From Geoalkalibacter sp. (GTDB taxonomy: Bacteria > Desulfobacterota > Desulfuromonadia > Desulfuromonadales > Geoalkalibacteraceae), in the NCBI RefSeq assembly GCF_030605225.1, contig NZ_JAUWAV010000045.1, positions 1 through 32,056 on the forward strand: DNA of 32,056 bases. Direction: 5' to 3'. How positions within the stretch are numbered: the stretch's first letter is position 1; the number at the start of each line of letters is the position of its first letter. The notes below the pieces were generated by a model. The model was not told the origin of the DNA. It worked only from the letters and a program-made list of their open reading frames with translations, and did no database searches. Shown here one piece after another: positions 1 through 7,532 of this stretch. The translations under genes were made by a program, and so were the position numbers.

Positions 1-1551
1 CTCAACTTTCGCAGGCTAAAAAAATCGACAAGTTATTGTAATTATTAAACAAAAGCGCCATCAACTGTGGTAAAATTGGTTATCGCCAAACAACCAAAAA
101 TCCCTCAGGAGATGACGCTTTGGACCGTATTGTAGCAGAACTTGTGTCATGTCAGAACCAAATTGATTCGTTCTTTGTCAATCAGCGCATCGCCTTGCTC
201 TTGCGGCAAAGCAATATCCTCAAGCAGTGTGGCATCGCCCCGGTGGCGGTGATGCGATTTGTCTTCTGTCTGGCGTTTACCGGAAAGAATCTGTTTCGCT
301 ACCTGCAAACCGCCGACTCCCACGCCGAGATCGGCAAGGATACGGTCTATCGGTTTTTGAACTCGGTGCATGCCAACTGGCGAAAATTTCTGCACCTACT
401 GAGCGCAGCGGTAATCCGCAAACACCTTGTGCCGCTGAGTGCGCAAGAGACGCCCAAGGTGTTCATCGTCGATGACTCGCTCTACAACCGCAACCGCAGC
501 AAGAAGGTGGAACTGCTGGCGCGCGTTCATGACCACAATGACAAGCGCTATTACCGCGGATTTCGCTTGCTGACGCTGGGGTGGTCCGACGGCGCAACCT
601 ATGTGCCGGTTTCCTTTTCCCTGCTGAGTTCGGCCAACCCGAAAAACCGGCTGACCGAGATGGCCGAGGTGGACAAACGCACCAACGGATTCAGGCGGCG
701 GCGCGAGAGCCTGCACAAGGCCCCCGAGATGCTCAAGGAGCTTTTGAACCAGGCCCGCCGCAACGGGCTGCGTGCCGACTATCTGCTCTTTGACAGCTGG
801 TTTGCTTTCCCCTCGGTCATCCTCGGGGTGCTTGAGCAAAACCAGCCGGTCATCTGCATGCTCAAGGCGATGAAGACCCTCACTTACGGCTACAAGGGGC
901 TGCAACTCAGCCTGAATGATCTGTACCGGGAGGTGCGCAAGCGCAGCGGCCGGGCCAAGATTCTCGCCTCGGTTGTGGTGGAACTGGGCACCGATGCCAA
1001 GGGCTCGCCCGTGGCGGCCAAAATCGTTTTTGTTCGAGATCGCAGTAGCAAAAAATGGCTGGCGCTGCTCTCCACCGACATCGAATTGGCCGAGGAGCAG
1101 ATCATCCGGCTCTACAAGCGGCGCTGGGACATCGAGGTGTTCTTCAAAATCACCAAGAGCTACCTCCATCTGGCCAAGGAGTTTCAGAGCCGCAGCTACG
1201 ATGCGCTCATCGCACATACGAGCATTGTTTTTGCCCGCTACATCATGCTGGCGCTGGCACGGCGCACGAGCAAGGATCCGCGGACCCTGGGCAGTTTGTT
1301 CCATGCCGGCTGTGATGAGATGCGCCAGGTGAGTTTTGCCGAGGCGCTCAAGCTGCTCTTGGAGCAGTTGGTGCAACTGGTCAAGAGCTTTGCCGAATCG
1401 ATTGCCCAACCGATTCAGGCGATGCTGGAGGCCTTTATGCAGCAAATCCCGGGCTTAATGCGACGCTCTTTGCTGCTTCCGACCGCTAAAATCTAAAAGA
1501 TCAACGCAGTTTCGGGCCCTTATCACCGCATTGGGCGGTGCGAAAGTTGAG
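1..1551 (+). mobile_element. IS4-family insertion sequence with its right end in a flagellin gene
   Basis: A perfect 13-bp inverted repeat bounds the element: CTCAACTTTCGCA at 1-13 and its reverse complement TGCGAAAGTTGAG at 1539-1551. A single DDE transposase lies between (120-1496). Coding sequence for a flagellin C-terminus begins directly outside the right repeat. The left repeat starts at the first base of the window, so the element may extend a few bases further left and the target duplication cannot be read. Confidence 0.85.
120..1496 (+). CDS. IS4-family DDE transposase
   Basis: This is the transposase of the surrounding insertion sequence, which cuts and rejoins the element's ends. 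The 458-residue protein has the RNase H-like core of the IS4 group. The first acidic residues lie in VFIVDDSLYNRN, the second aspartate in YLLFDSWFAFP. The glutamate lies in YKRRWDIEVFFKITK, which matches the IS4 signature Y-(2)-R-(3)-E-(6)-K exactly. The start is a TTG at 120, with AGGAG (107-111) eight bases upstream; an ATG at 112 is out of frame. The frame is intact from start to stop, so the element is probably functional. The subgroup was not determined. Confidence 0.92.
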   Translation: MDRIVAELVSCQNQIDSFFVNQRIALLLRQSNILKQCGIAPVAVMRFVFCLAFTGKNLFRYLQTADSHAEIGKDTVYRFLNSVHANWRKFLHLLSAAVIRKHLVPLSAQETPKVFIVDDSLYNRNRSKKVELLARVHDHNDKRYYRGFRLLTLGWSDGATYVPVSFSLLSSANPKNRLTEMAEVDKRTNGFRRRRESLHKAPEMLKELLNQARRNGLRADYLLFDSWFAFPSVILGVLEQNQPVICMLKAMKTLTYGYKGLQLSLNDLYREVRKRSGRAKILASVVVELGTDAKGSPVAAKIVFVRDRSSKKWLALLSTDIELAEEQIIRLYKRRWDIEVFFKITKSYLHLAKEFQSRSYDALIAHTSIVFARYIMLALARRTSKDPRTLGSLFHAGCDEMRQVSFAEALKLLLEQLVQLVKSFAESIAQPIQAMLEAFMQQIPGLMRRSLLLPTAKI

Positions 1552-2067
1552 CACGAAACCTTCCGCGTCGATGTGGTGACGGAGAGCCTTCTTGTGTTTG
1601 TCGTCGGAAATGGCAGTTTCCATACCACGGCCACCTGGGATCATATGCCGGACACCAGCATCGCGGAGCCGGTGAAAATCCTCGTCGACACCACCCCCAA
1701 AGGCGACCAAGCCTACATCGCCTTCGACCGGACACCCGCAGACACAACGGCCCTGGGCATCGCCGGAGACGCCCTGGATCCGGCCGCCGCCGCGCGGGCC
1801 GCCCTGGCCCGCCTCGACGGCGCCCTGGCTTTGACATCCAGCTACCGAGGCATCTACGGCGCCAAAATGAACGCCCTGGATCAACGCACCGCCATCATGG
1901 AGCAGGGTGTTCTCACCCACAGCGCCGCCCTGACCCGCATTCAGGACGCAGACATCGCCCAGGAAACCTCGGCCCTGACGCGCTCTTCCATCCAGCGCGA
2001 AGCCGCAACGGCGTTGCTGGCACAGGCCAATCAGCAGCCGCAGTTGCTGTTGGGTCTGCTGAAATAG
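1552..2067 (+). pseudogene. Flagellin, C-terminal fragment cut off by the IS4 insertion
   Basis: The last 85 or so residues are a typical flagellin C-terminal domain. They contain the hallmark RIQDADIAQETSALTR and an end rich in AQANQQPQ, ending LLGLLK. The roughly 85 residues before this would belong to the variable surface domain. The frame is open back into the IS4 right repeat, and the nearest start codon (TTG at 1531) lies inside the IS, so no native start remains. The N-terminal D0/D1 helices needed for filament assembly and export should lie left of the IS, outside the window. The fragment is therefore inferred to be non-functional. The gene stops 10 bases before the convergent thioesterase, and no terminator is visible between them. 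Confidence 0.85.
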
Positions 2068-2077
2068 CTGATCGGCC

Positions 2078-2539
2078 CTACCCCGGCAAAATCGTGATGC
2101 ACAGGCAATCGGCTTCGGCGTAGAGATTGCCGGCATCATCGCACAGCCGCCCGCGCACCAGCACTTTTCTGCCCTTCACCGAGACGATCTCGGTTTCCAC
2201 GCGCGCCACCAGTTTGAGCGGCAGCAAGCGGCGGAAATGCACGTTGAGATTGCCCACCACGATGGGATATCCGGCGGCCCAGGCCGCCAGGCCCAGCACC
2301 TCGTCGAGCACCGCCGCCATGCTGCCGCCGTGGGCATGGCCGGGCGGTCCTTCCGTCTCCTCGCCGAACCAGGCGAGGGCCACCAGATCATTCTTCTCGT
2401 CGCGAAAATAGCGCAGGCGAAAGCGGTTGCCCTGGGGGTCGCCGCTGACGAAGCGCAGGGATTTGCCCACCAGGGAGGGGGCATCGAAGGGCGTCCATTG
2501 GGGTTGTCGCAGGCGATCGAAGTCGGGGGCCGTGTCCAT
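2078..2539 (-). CDS. PaaI-type hotdog-fold thioesterase
   Basis: Predicted to hydrolyse acyl-CoA or a related thioester in the cytoplasm. The 153-residue protein has the 4HBT signature GPPGHAHGGSMAAVLDEVLG, with the HGG turn and the acidic residue on the following helix that normally serve catalysis. The beta strands after it (VGNLNVHFRRLLPL, VRGRLCDDAGN) are also typical. The frame extends upstream to 2743, but the ATG at 2539 is preceded by AGGAAAGGA at a workable distance and gives the usual length of this family, so I chose it. The substrate is unknown and the neighbours do not suggest a pathway. Confidence 0.8.
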   Translation of the reverse strand: MDTAPDFDRLRQPQWTPFDAPSLVGKSLRFVSGDPQGNRFRLRYFRDEKNDLVALAWFGEETEGPPGHAHGGSMAAVLDEVLGLAAWAAGYPIVVGNLNVHFRRLLPLKLVARVETEIVSVKGRKVLVRGRLCDDAGNLYAEADCLCITILPG

Positions 2540-2714
2540 GGGATAAAACGTCCTTTCCTGATTTTTTGCAGGGATTGCGAGGGGCGCTCCCGCGGTCCGC
2601 GGGATGCCGATCTCGCTTGAATCCATGCTCTTTTCTGAGTTAAAGTTCTTGAAAAACCGCGCCTTCGCCCAGGCCGGACGCTTGTCGAGCCATCGATTTT
2701 CAGGAGCAGAATTC

Positions 2715-3479
2715 TTGTCCGTGAACCCTTCGTCTCCACCCACAACCGATCACAATGACAGCCATCATCTGTTCGAGGATCCCCGCCACCGGAAATTTTC
2801 CTTCGTCTGGCTTCTGACCCTGCTCGGACCCTTCGTGCTCTCGGCCGGGCTGTTGATCCTGCTCTATGTGACCCATGGCTGGGCCTATGTCAAGAACCTG
2901 CTGCTGACCGCCCTGGCGGTGTTCTTCTTTTTCGGCCGCTTCGTGATTCTCGGCGGCGAGGCCGGCGGCATGGATGAAGCCACGCGCTTTTTCACCTCGG
3001 GAGAACTGGCGCTGCTGGTGTTCTACATGGATACCATGGTCGCCTGCCTGCTGGCCTTTCACATCGGCTTCGTCTTTCGCCTGCCCTATCTCGGCGCCAA
3101 GCTGCGCCTGCTCATGGACGACGGCAAGTTCATCCTCGCGGCCAACCCCTGGATGAAACGCGCCACCTTTCTCGGCATCGTGGCCTTCGTCACCTCTCCC
3201 CTGGCCGCCACGGGCAGCGTGGGCGGCTCGATTTTCGGCCGCCTGCTGGGCATGTCGCGCCTGGGCACCTTTCTCGGCGCGGTGACCGGCAGCGCCATCG
3301 GCTGTTCCATCATGTACTTCGGCGCGGCCCTCATCAACCGCTACCTCGACCGCGACAACCCTTGGCTGACCATCGCCGGCATCCTGTTCGTCGCCCTGGT
3401 GATCCTGCTGCTCAACCACCGCTACCGCAGCATGAAGGCCGAATGGTACGCCAACCAGGACAAGAACAAGAAGAATTAA
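2715..3479 (+). CDS. Integral membrane protein resembling small multidrug export proteins
   Basis: A 254-residue inner-membrane protein with about five or six hydrophobic segments. Examples are WLLTLLGPFVLSAGLLILL, LLLTALAVFFFFGRFVIL, a glycine-rich pair around AATGSVGGSIFGRLLGMSR, and a final segment near IAGILFVALVILLL. The tail is charged (NQDKNKKN). The Gly/Ser-rich re-entrant-looking region and the overall layout recall the small multidrug export family, but this rests on general resemblance and transport was not shown. The TTG start at 2715 has AGGAG at 2702-2706, eight bases upstream; the frame is open further upstream without a better site. The stop overlaps the convergent HD gene by four bases. 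Confidence 0.55.
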   Translation: MSVNPSSPPTTDHNDSHHLFEDPRHRKFSFVWLLTLLGPFVLSAGLLILLYVTHGWAYVKNLLLTALAVFFFFGRFVILGGEAGGMDEATRFFTSGELALLVFYMDTMVACLLAFHIGFVFRLPYLGAKLRLLMDDGKFILAANPWMKRATFLGIVAFVTSPLAATGSVGGSIFGRLLGMSRLGTFLGAVTGSAIGCSIMYFGAALINRYLDRDNPWLTIAGILFVALVILLLNHRYRSMKAEWYANQDKNKKN

Positions 3480-4021
3480 AGCCCAAAGCGCGCATGCCAG
3501 GCATCAAACACCGCGACCTTTTCCGCACCGTGGCGCAGCAGCGCCTTGCGCACCTGTTCGGGCGTTTTGGGGCCGGGTGATTTGCGCGGATTCTTGCTGA
3601 AGAACAGATCGGCATAGGTGACGATCTCTTCCTCCAGAGACAAGGGCAGCATATCGCGCGCGGGCAGGGGCAGGCGCTGGGCGCGAATTTCGGCGGCGCT
3701 CAGGCCCACGCCGATGTGGCGCTCGCACACTAGGGCGTGACGCGGCAAACCTTCGGCGTCGAGCAGTTTACGCCCCGCGACGCCATGGCACAGATAGGGC
3801 AGCGTGCCGCGACAGCCGATCTCCGGCGCATGGACGGCGCGGATGCCGATGTCGTGCAGCAGCGCCGCTTCCTCCACAAAGACAAGATCCACGGTCTGCG
3901 GCAAGCGGCAGGCAATGCGCAGCGCCATCGCGGCAACGGCCCGGCTGTGCGCGAGCAGAATGCCGTGGGTCGGTTCCTCGGGCGGATAGTATTTGTCGAG
4001 TAGCGCAAGCACCTGCGTCAT
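3476..4021 (-). CDS. HD-domain phosphohydrolase family protein
   Basis: A 181-residue soluble protein with an HD metal-binding fold. Likely ligands are H25 (LAHS), the H56-D57 pair in LLHDIG, further histidines near HGV and ERHIGVG, and a late aspartate in VTYADLFFSK. Proteins of this type are usually phosphohydrolases acting on nucleotides, but this family has no fixed substrate that I can name. The gene is divergent from the zinc-ribbon gene, and convergent and overlapping by four bases with the membrane protein gene. The ATG at 4021 is the first available start. Confidence 0.75.
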   Translation of the reverse strand: MTQVLALLDKYYPPEEPTHGILLAHSRAVAAMALRIACRLPQTVDLVFVEEAALLHDIGIRAVHAPEIGCRGTLPYLCHGVAGRKLLDAEGLPRHALVCERHIGVGLSAAEIRAQRLPLPARDMLPLSLEEEIVTYADLFFSKNPRKSPGPKTPEQVRKALLRHGAEKVAVFDAWHARFGL

Positions 4022-4053
4022 TGATGCAAACCCTTTGGCGAAAGGCCCAGACC

Positions 4054-4317
4054 ATGCTCATTCAACGAGACGTTAAACCCATCCTGCATCGCAAAAAATG
4101 CCCGGCGTGCGGCTATTATACCGTCTACCAGGCGATTCCGGCCGGAGAAAAAGCCACCGACACCTGCACCCATTGTCGGCACGAAATCAGCCTTGCCTGG
4201 GACAAGGAAATCAAGGCCGCGATCAAGAATACCGAGAAAATGCTCCGCGATCTGGAAGAAATCTATCCCGAACTCAAGACGCTGAAGAACCCGGGCGATC
4301 ATACCCTGCTGGAATAG
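4054..4317 (+). CDS. Small zinc-ribbon protein of unknown function
   Basis: An 87-residue protein with a four-cysteine zinc ribbon (C16-P-A-C19 and C38-T-H-C41), followed by a charged, mostly helical C-terminal half (EIKAAIKNTEKMLRDLEEIY). Such small ribbons often bind nucleic acid or a protein partner, but no specific role can be assigned. An upstream ATG at 4021 is in frame. I prefer 4054 because it avoids overlap with the divergent HD gene and has AAAGG (4041-4045) a short distance upstream. The long AT-richer region downstream suggests that transcription ends soon after. Confidence 0.65.
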   Translation: MLIQRDVKPILHRKKCPACGYYTVYQAIPAGEKATDTCTHCRHEISLAWDKEIKAAIKNTEKMLRDLEEIYPELKTLKNPGDHTLLE

Positions 4318-4368
4318 CCAGCCACGAATCCAGCCCAATTTATAAAAATTTATTTATGAAAAACACGC

Positions 4369-4397
4369 TTGACATCCTGCTGTAATCGTATTATCCA
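4369..4397 (+). promoter_or_regulatory. Possible sigma-70 promoter before the leader RNA
   Basis: A perfect -35 box TTGACA lies at 4369-4374. The -10 is poor: TATCCA at 4392 gives 17-bp spacing, while the better-looking TATTAT at 4389 is only 14 bp away. The AT-rich context and the structured transcript downstream favour a real promoter, but the -10 assignment is uncertain. Confidence 0.4.
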
Positions 4398-4440
4398 ATC
4401 AACGGATTGCACCTTCTATTATTGAATTCGGGGAGAACAC

Positions 4441-4522
4441 GGGCATGAGGGGTGCCTTTTCGCCAGGTTGAGCCATATCTGAAGCCCAGGAACTCGTCGA
4501 TACGAGCCTCTGGGCTTTTTTT
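4441..4522 (+). ncRNA. Structured leader or small RNA with intrinsic terminator (class not recognised)
   Basis: The stretch begins with a small hairpin, GGCA and TGCC around a GA-rich loop (4442-4455). GGGC at 4441-4444 could pair with GCCC at 4484-4487, which is also the 5' arm of the terminator that follows. Two such competing pairings are the usual layout of an attenuator or riboswitch. I compared it from memory with GEMM, fluoride, TPP, SAM and Moco patterns and found no match. It could equally be a short independent sRNA. Confidence 0.4.
4483..4522 (+). terminator. Rho-independent terminator upstream of the PqqD-like gene
   Basis: AGCCCAG (4483-4489) pairs with CTGGGCT (4509-4515). An inner stem CTCGT/ACGAG closes a CGAT loop, and eight T residues follow (4515-4522). 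It stands about 90 bases before the coding start, so it either ends a short RNA or controls read-through into the operon. Confidence 0.8.
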
Positions 4523-4529
4523 CGTCCAG

Positions 4530-4574
4530 GGACCGACGCCATGGAGCAACTCTGCAACCAGTGTCTGCCGGTCC
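4530..4574 (+). promoter_or_regulatory. Second stem-loop in the leader of the PqqD-like gene
   Basis: GGACCG at 4530-4535 pairs with CGGTCC at 4569-4574 around a 33-base loop. It sits between the terminator and the ribosome binding site (AGGAGG at 4596-4601), so only transcripts that pass the terminator would contain it. Confidence 0.35.
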
Positions 4575-4610
4575 TAAGTATTCAATTTTTTAGACAGGAG
4601 GAAAACAACG

Positions 4611-5144
4611 ATGACGACAAAGGCAGATTGCATCGCGCGGCGCAAATTCATCCGCAACGTCGGCGCGGGGTTGGCTGTCGCCACCCTGACAACGCCCACG
4701 CTGGCGGAGGCCGCAAAAAAGGCTGCGAAGATGCCGGCGATGGATTTCGAGTTCGCCATTCTCGATCCCATTCCCCTCATCCCCCGCGAGAGGGTCTATA
4801 AGGCTTCCCGCAAAAGCGTATGGCTTTTCAAAAACGCCGAGGCAAAAGAGGCGGGAAACGGTCTGGAGTTGAACAGCATGGCCGCCATGATTGCTCAGAT
4901 GTGTGACGGCACACGCAATATAGACATGATCATCGAGGCGACCGCCGAGATTTTTTACTCCGACAAGGCCAGTCTGAGGCCCCGCATCGTAGCTTTTCTC
5001 CAACAACTTTTCGAGGACGGATACCTCGTTTTTGCTTCCGCGGCGACGATCCCGCAAGAAAAAAGAGTGCGCGGCATGACGTTGCTGTCGCGAAGGGACA
5101 ATTCAATTAAAATCTCGGCAAAGAATAAATCATTCAATTATTAA
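4611..5144 (+). CDS. PqqD-like (RRE) protein with an N-terminal Tat-type signal
   Basis: The 177-residue protein begins with a twin-arginine-like signal: ARRKFIRN at residues 9-16, a hydrophobic stretch GAGLAVATL, then an alanine-rich linker. Residues 55-141 resemble the PqqD fold, the winged-helix peptide-recognition domain that hands precursor peptides to radical SAM enzymes. Visible landmarks are PRERVYKASRKSVWLF, ELNSMAAMIAQMCDGTRNID and RPRIVAFLQQLFEDGYLVF. PqqD domains normally work in the cytoplasm, so an export signal is unexpected; it may be a non-cleaved anchor or a fortuitous match. A strong AGGAGG lies nine bases before the ATG. A ferredoxin gene follows after 22 bases, probably in one transcript. 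No radical SAM gene is adjacent. Base composition turns AT-rich near the 3' end. Confidence 0.65.
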   Translation: MTTKADCIARRKFIRNVGAGLAVATLTTPTLAEAAKKAAKMPAMDFEFAILDPIPLIPRERVYKASRKSVWLFKNAEAKEAGNGLELNSMAAMIAQMCDGTRNIDMIIEATAEIFYSDKASLRPRIVAFLQQLFEDGYLVFASAATIPQEKRVRGMTLLSRRDNSIKISAKNKSFNY

Positions 5145-5166
5145 ACAACTGAGAGAGAAAATAAAA

Positions 5167-5352
5167 ATGAATAAAAATTATCATATAACCGAAGAATGCA
5201 CAGGCTGTGAAGCATGCGTACCAAGTTGCCCCATCGACGTTATATATTATGATTCACAGAAATCAATTTATGCGATAGACGAAGAGCAATGTATGTCTTG
5301 CGGGTCTTGTGTGGCTGAATGCCCAGTTAATGCAATTATAGAGCCTTATTGA
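5167..5352 (+). CDS. Small 2[4Fe-4S] ferredoxin
   Basis: A 61-residue cytoplasmic electron carrier with two complete cluster motifs: C11-x2-C14-x2-C17-x3-C21-P and C42-x2-C45-x2-C48-x3-C52-P. This is the bacterial 2[4Fe-4S] ferredoxin pattern with nothing added. The codons are strikingly AT-rich (AAT, AAA, ATA, TTA) compared with the GC-rich genes around it, which suggests recent acquisition. It lies 22 bases after the PqqD-like gene with a weak GAGAGA-type ribosome site. It could supply electrons to a radical SAM enzyme encoded elsewhere; that is inference. Confidence 0.92.
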   Translation: MNKNYHITEECTGCEACVPSCPIDVIYYDSQKSIYAIDEEQCMSCGSCVAECPVNAIIEPY

Positions 5353-5361
5353 TCAAATCTC

Positions 5362-5389
5362 GCGCCCCTTTGGAGGTCCGAAGGGGCGC
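5362..5389 (+). terminator. Hairpin after the ferredoxin gene
   Basis: GCGCCCCTT (5362-5370) and AAGGGGCGC (5381-5389) form a perfect 9-bp stem with a 10-base loop, ten bases after the stop codon. No T-run follows, so it may stabilise the 3' end or be a factor-dependent terminator. The rest of the gap, 5390-5633, is AT-richer and holds one more short hairpin (5582-5606), but no gene that I can support. Confidence 0.5.
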
Positions 5390-5633
5390 CACCATTCAAT
5401 CAAAGTTGTTCAGCCCCCCTATTAGAACTATTTCAGGATTTCCTGGATCTGACCAATCCAAGCAATTGAGTTAAAAAAACAAACACAACAGATCGCCTAA
5501 GCCATGGGCCGATCCTTGAAGGTTATATCTGTGCATTAAGCAGCAGGCGGAAGGATGCCAAAGCCAGCGTCCCAGTTGGCGTGTGGCATATTTGCCTGTT
5601 GCCACAAAAAGAAATCGATTCTCCCAAGACCTT

Positions 5634-6584
5634 TCAGTGCCATAGGCCGTTGATGTGCCAGCGCGGAAGCTTTCTTTGCGGGGAGACCGGTTCCAGCCAC
5701 AAGTCCGCTCCTTCGTCGAAGGGTTCATTGACGGATGAGCGGGAACTGTGCGCAAGTTGCATCAATCGTCGCACCCGCTCCTCGGTTGCCGGATGGGTTC
5801 GGAGCAGCGAGGGTTCGGGGATTCGGTATCCCGGGAAAAGTACTTGCCACAAGGATCTTTGGCTTCGTTCGAGCTTGATCAGCGCACGGGCTAAGCCTTC
5901 GGGATCGCCGGTCAATTCGGCGGCAAAGAGGTCGGCTTGGTATTCGCGAACTCGCGACAATCCCAACTGAGTGAGGGCGCTGAGTTGCGGCGCGAAAAGG
6001 AGAATCCAAACCACCATCCAGTTGATGCGCATATCCGTGAAGAGGAACATCGGCAGATAGACCAGCAGAAGGATCTGACCTGTCGTCGACAAGATGCTGG
6101 TGAGACGGGTGGCCATGTCGGCAAGACTCATCACGCGAATATCGTTGTTGCGGATATGGCTGATTTCGTGGGCCAAAACGCCTGTAAGCTCACGCCGGTC
6201 TAGAGTACCGAGCAGTCCGGAGGTCAGTCCCAGGGCCGCATGGCGGCGAGTGCCCACGGCAAAGGCATTCACCATGGCGGTCGGCAGATAATAAAGCCTC
6301 GGCGGAGTCGCGAGTCCGGCGCGCCGCGAGAGTTCGTGCGTCAGTCGGTAAAGTTGCGGTGCTTCGCCCGTGCCAAGGGGGCGCGCCCGATACAGACGCA
6401 TGACTAGATGAGGCGAGGCGGCAGGGCTGAACAGAGCGAACAATCCGCCGAGCAGCAACAGCCAGATCAATCCGCTCTTGCCCCACAATAGCCATCCCAG
6501 CAAGGCAAGATAACCACCGAGAAACAACAGCAATGCCAGGGTATGCAGGCGATTGATCAGGGCATGCCGCACAAAGAAATTCAT
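5634..6584 (-). CDS. HtpX-like M48 family membrane zinc metalloprotease
   Basis: Predicted inner-membrane protease that degrades damaged or misfolded membrane proteins. The 316-residue protein has two N-terminal hydrophobic segments (residues about 12-55). The zinc motif is H139-E-I-S-H143, and the third ligand is a glutamate in REYQADLFAAEL. Two more hydrophobic stretches lie between them. FAVGTRRHAALGLTSGLL is also typical of the HtpX branch. The frame opens at 6644, but the ATG at 6584, with GGAAGGCGGA upstream, starts right before the first membrane segment. It lies 71 bases after the psiE-like gene on the same strand, so the two may be co-transcribed. Confidence 0.85.
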   Translation of the reverse strand: MNFFVRHALINRLHTLALLLFLGGYLALLGWLLWGKSGLIWLLLLGGLFALFSPAASPHLVMRLYRARPLGTGEAPQLYRLTHELSRRAGLATPPRLYYLPTAMVNAFAVGTRRHAALGLTSGLLGTLDRRELTGVLAHEISHIRNNDIRVMSLADMATRLTSILSTTGQILLLVYLPMFLFTDMRINWMVVWILLFAPQLSALTQLGLSRVREYQADLFAAELTGDPEGLARALIKLERSQRSLWQVLFPGYRIPEPSLLRTHPATEERVRRLMQLAHSSRSSVNEPFDEGADLWLEPVSPQRKLPRWHINGLWH

Positions 6585-6655
6585 CGATATTCCGCCTTCC
6601 CTAACTGCATCGATGATGGGTGCGCGGAGACAGGTCGCGCGCACGTGGCGCTTCT

Positions 6656-7168
6656 TCAGGTGTGGCGTGTCGAATCCGCGGCAACCTGTTCGCGAAGGGC
6701 ATCTTCTCTTTTCTGATCGCGTTCCCGCATCAACCAGTACACCACACCCAGCGCCAGTACCGCGCCTGATAGGGCGGCGATTTTCCCCGGCGCGGCGCCC
6801 GGTTCAAGAATGATGAACTTGCGCGATAGCGCGATGAGAGAAATCAGGATGACGGTCTTGACTTGGATGATGCTGTCGTGTCGCAAGGCGACCCGAATTA
6901 TGGAGTGCTTGAACTCCATCGCGATCAGCAAGGTCATGATCATACCGAAGACGGTCTGAAAAACATTGTGATCCAGAGGGTCAAGGGCTCCTTGGATTAG
7001 GAGCGTAAATACGGCTCGGATTAATTGCATCATGGATACGATAATGACAACAGCAATTACACCAGAGAGTATCAGCGCAACAATCTGCTCGAAGCGCTGA
7101 TAAAATGTCATAATGTCCCATTGCATTCGAATGGTTTTTAACTCTTCGTCACTGATGAATTTTTTCAT
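6656..7168 (-). CDS. PsiE-like membrane protein
   Basis: A 170-residue inner-membrane protein with four hydrophobic segments, near residues 28-57, 68-84, 102-118 and 128-146. The arrangement matches the PsiE (phosphate-starvation-inducible) family: the charged start FEQIVALILSGVIAVVII, the conserved MEFKHSI turn and KTVILISLIALSRKFIIL. The molecular role of this family is not established. The tail is highly charged (MRERDQKREDALREQ). No strong ribosome site stands before the ATG at 7168. The M48 protease follows it on the same strand. Confidence 0.75.
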   Translation of the reverse strand: MKKFISDEELKTIRMQWDIMTFYQRFEQIVALILSGVIAVVIIVSMMQLIRAVFTLLIQGALDPLDHNVFQTVFGMIMTLLIAMEFKHSIIRVALRHDSIIQVKTVILISLIALSRKFIILEPGAAPGKIAALSGAVLALGVVYWLMRERDQKREDALREQVAADSTRHT

Positions 7169-7532
7169 GGCATGCCCATTTTATGGTGCTTGGCGGAAAA
7201 CATTCCCGGCTTTCTGTTCAGAAACAAAATGTAATCCCAGGGTTTTGCCAAGTCAAGCAGCTGATTTAAAACGAAAATTTCAAAATTCCCGTAAATGGGT
7301 CGTTGAAAAATCTTCGATAGGCCGACGTGACCCGACCCAGAATACGGCACCCACCGCGGCAGTCGCCCCCCAAGTTGAATTTGACCGTCAAGGACGGCCA
7401 TAGGGTGATTTTTTCCAGGTCGACATGGCTCCTGCTCATGTTATCTTATTAAATCTTAGGCCCGTTCGCCCCCCTCTTTCGCCCTGAACCCGCCGCGCCC
7501 GCAAGGGTCGGCCCAGCCCCTAAAGTGAGCCG
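7169..7532. other. Intergenic region between divergent psiE-like and gltB genes
   Basis: No credible gene is seen in this 364-base gap. It contains a 7-bp inverted repeat TGGGTCG/CGACCCA (7296-7302 and 7333-7339), a small hairpin CCGTC-aag-GACGG (7385-7397) and the candidate gltB promoter. The part next to psiE is AT-richer and may hold its promoter. Confidence 0.5.
7420..7447 (+). promoter_or_regulatory. Candidate sigma-70 promoter for gltBD
   Basis: TCGACA (five of six -35 positions) at 7420-7425 and TATCTT (four of six -10 positions) at 7442-7447 are separated by 16 bases. The leader to the gltB start would be about 80 bases. No match to a sigma-54 promoter was found. Confidence 0.35.

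Noticed and set aside
4441-4574. Match of the leader RNA to GEMM, fluoride, TPP, SAM or molybdenum-cofactor riboswitches
   Set aside because: None of the conserved core strings of these classes could be aligned by eye, so it is left as an unassigned structure.
5582-5606. Hairpin TGTGGCA/TGCCACA as terminator of the M48 protease gene
   Set aside because: It is followed by no T-run on the minus strand; the T-rich stretch lies before it. A role is possible but not supported.
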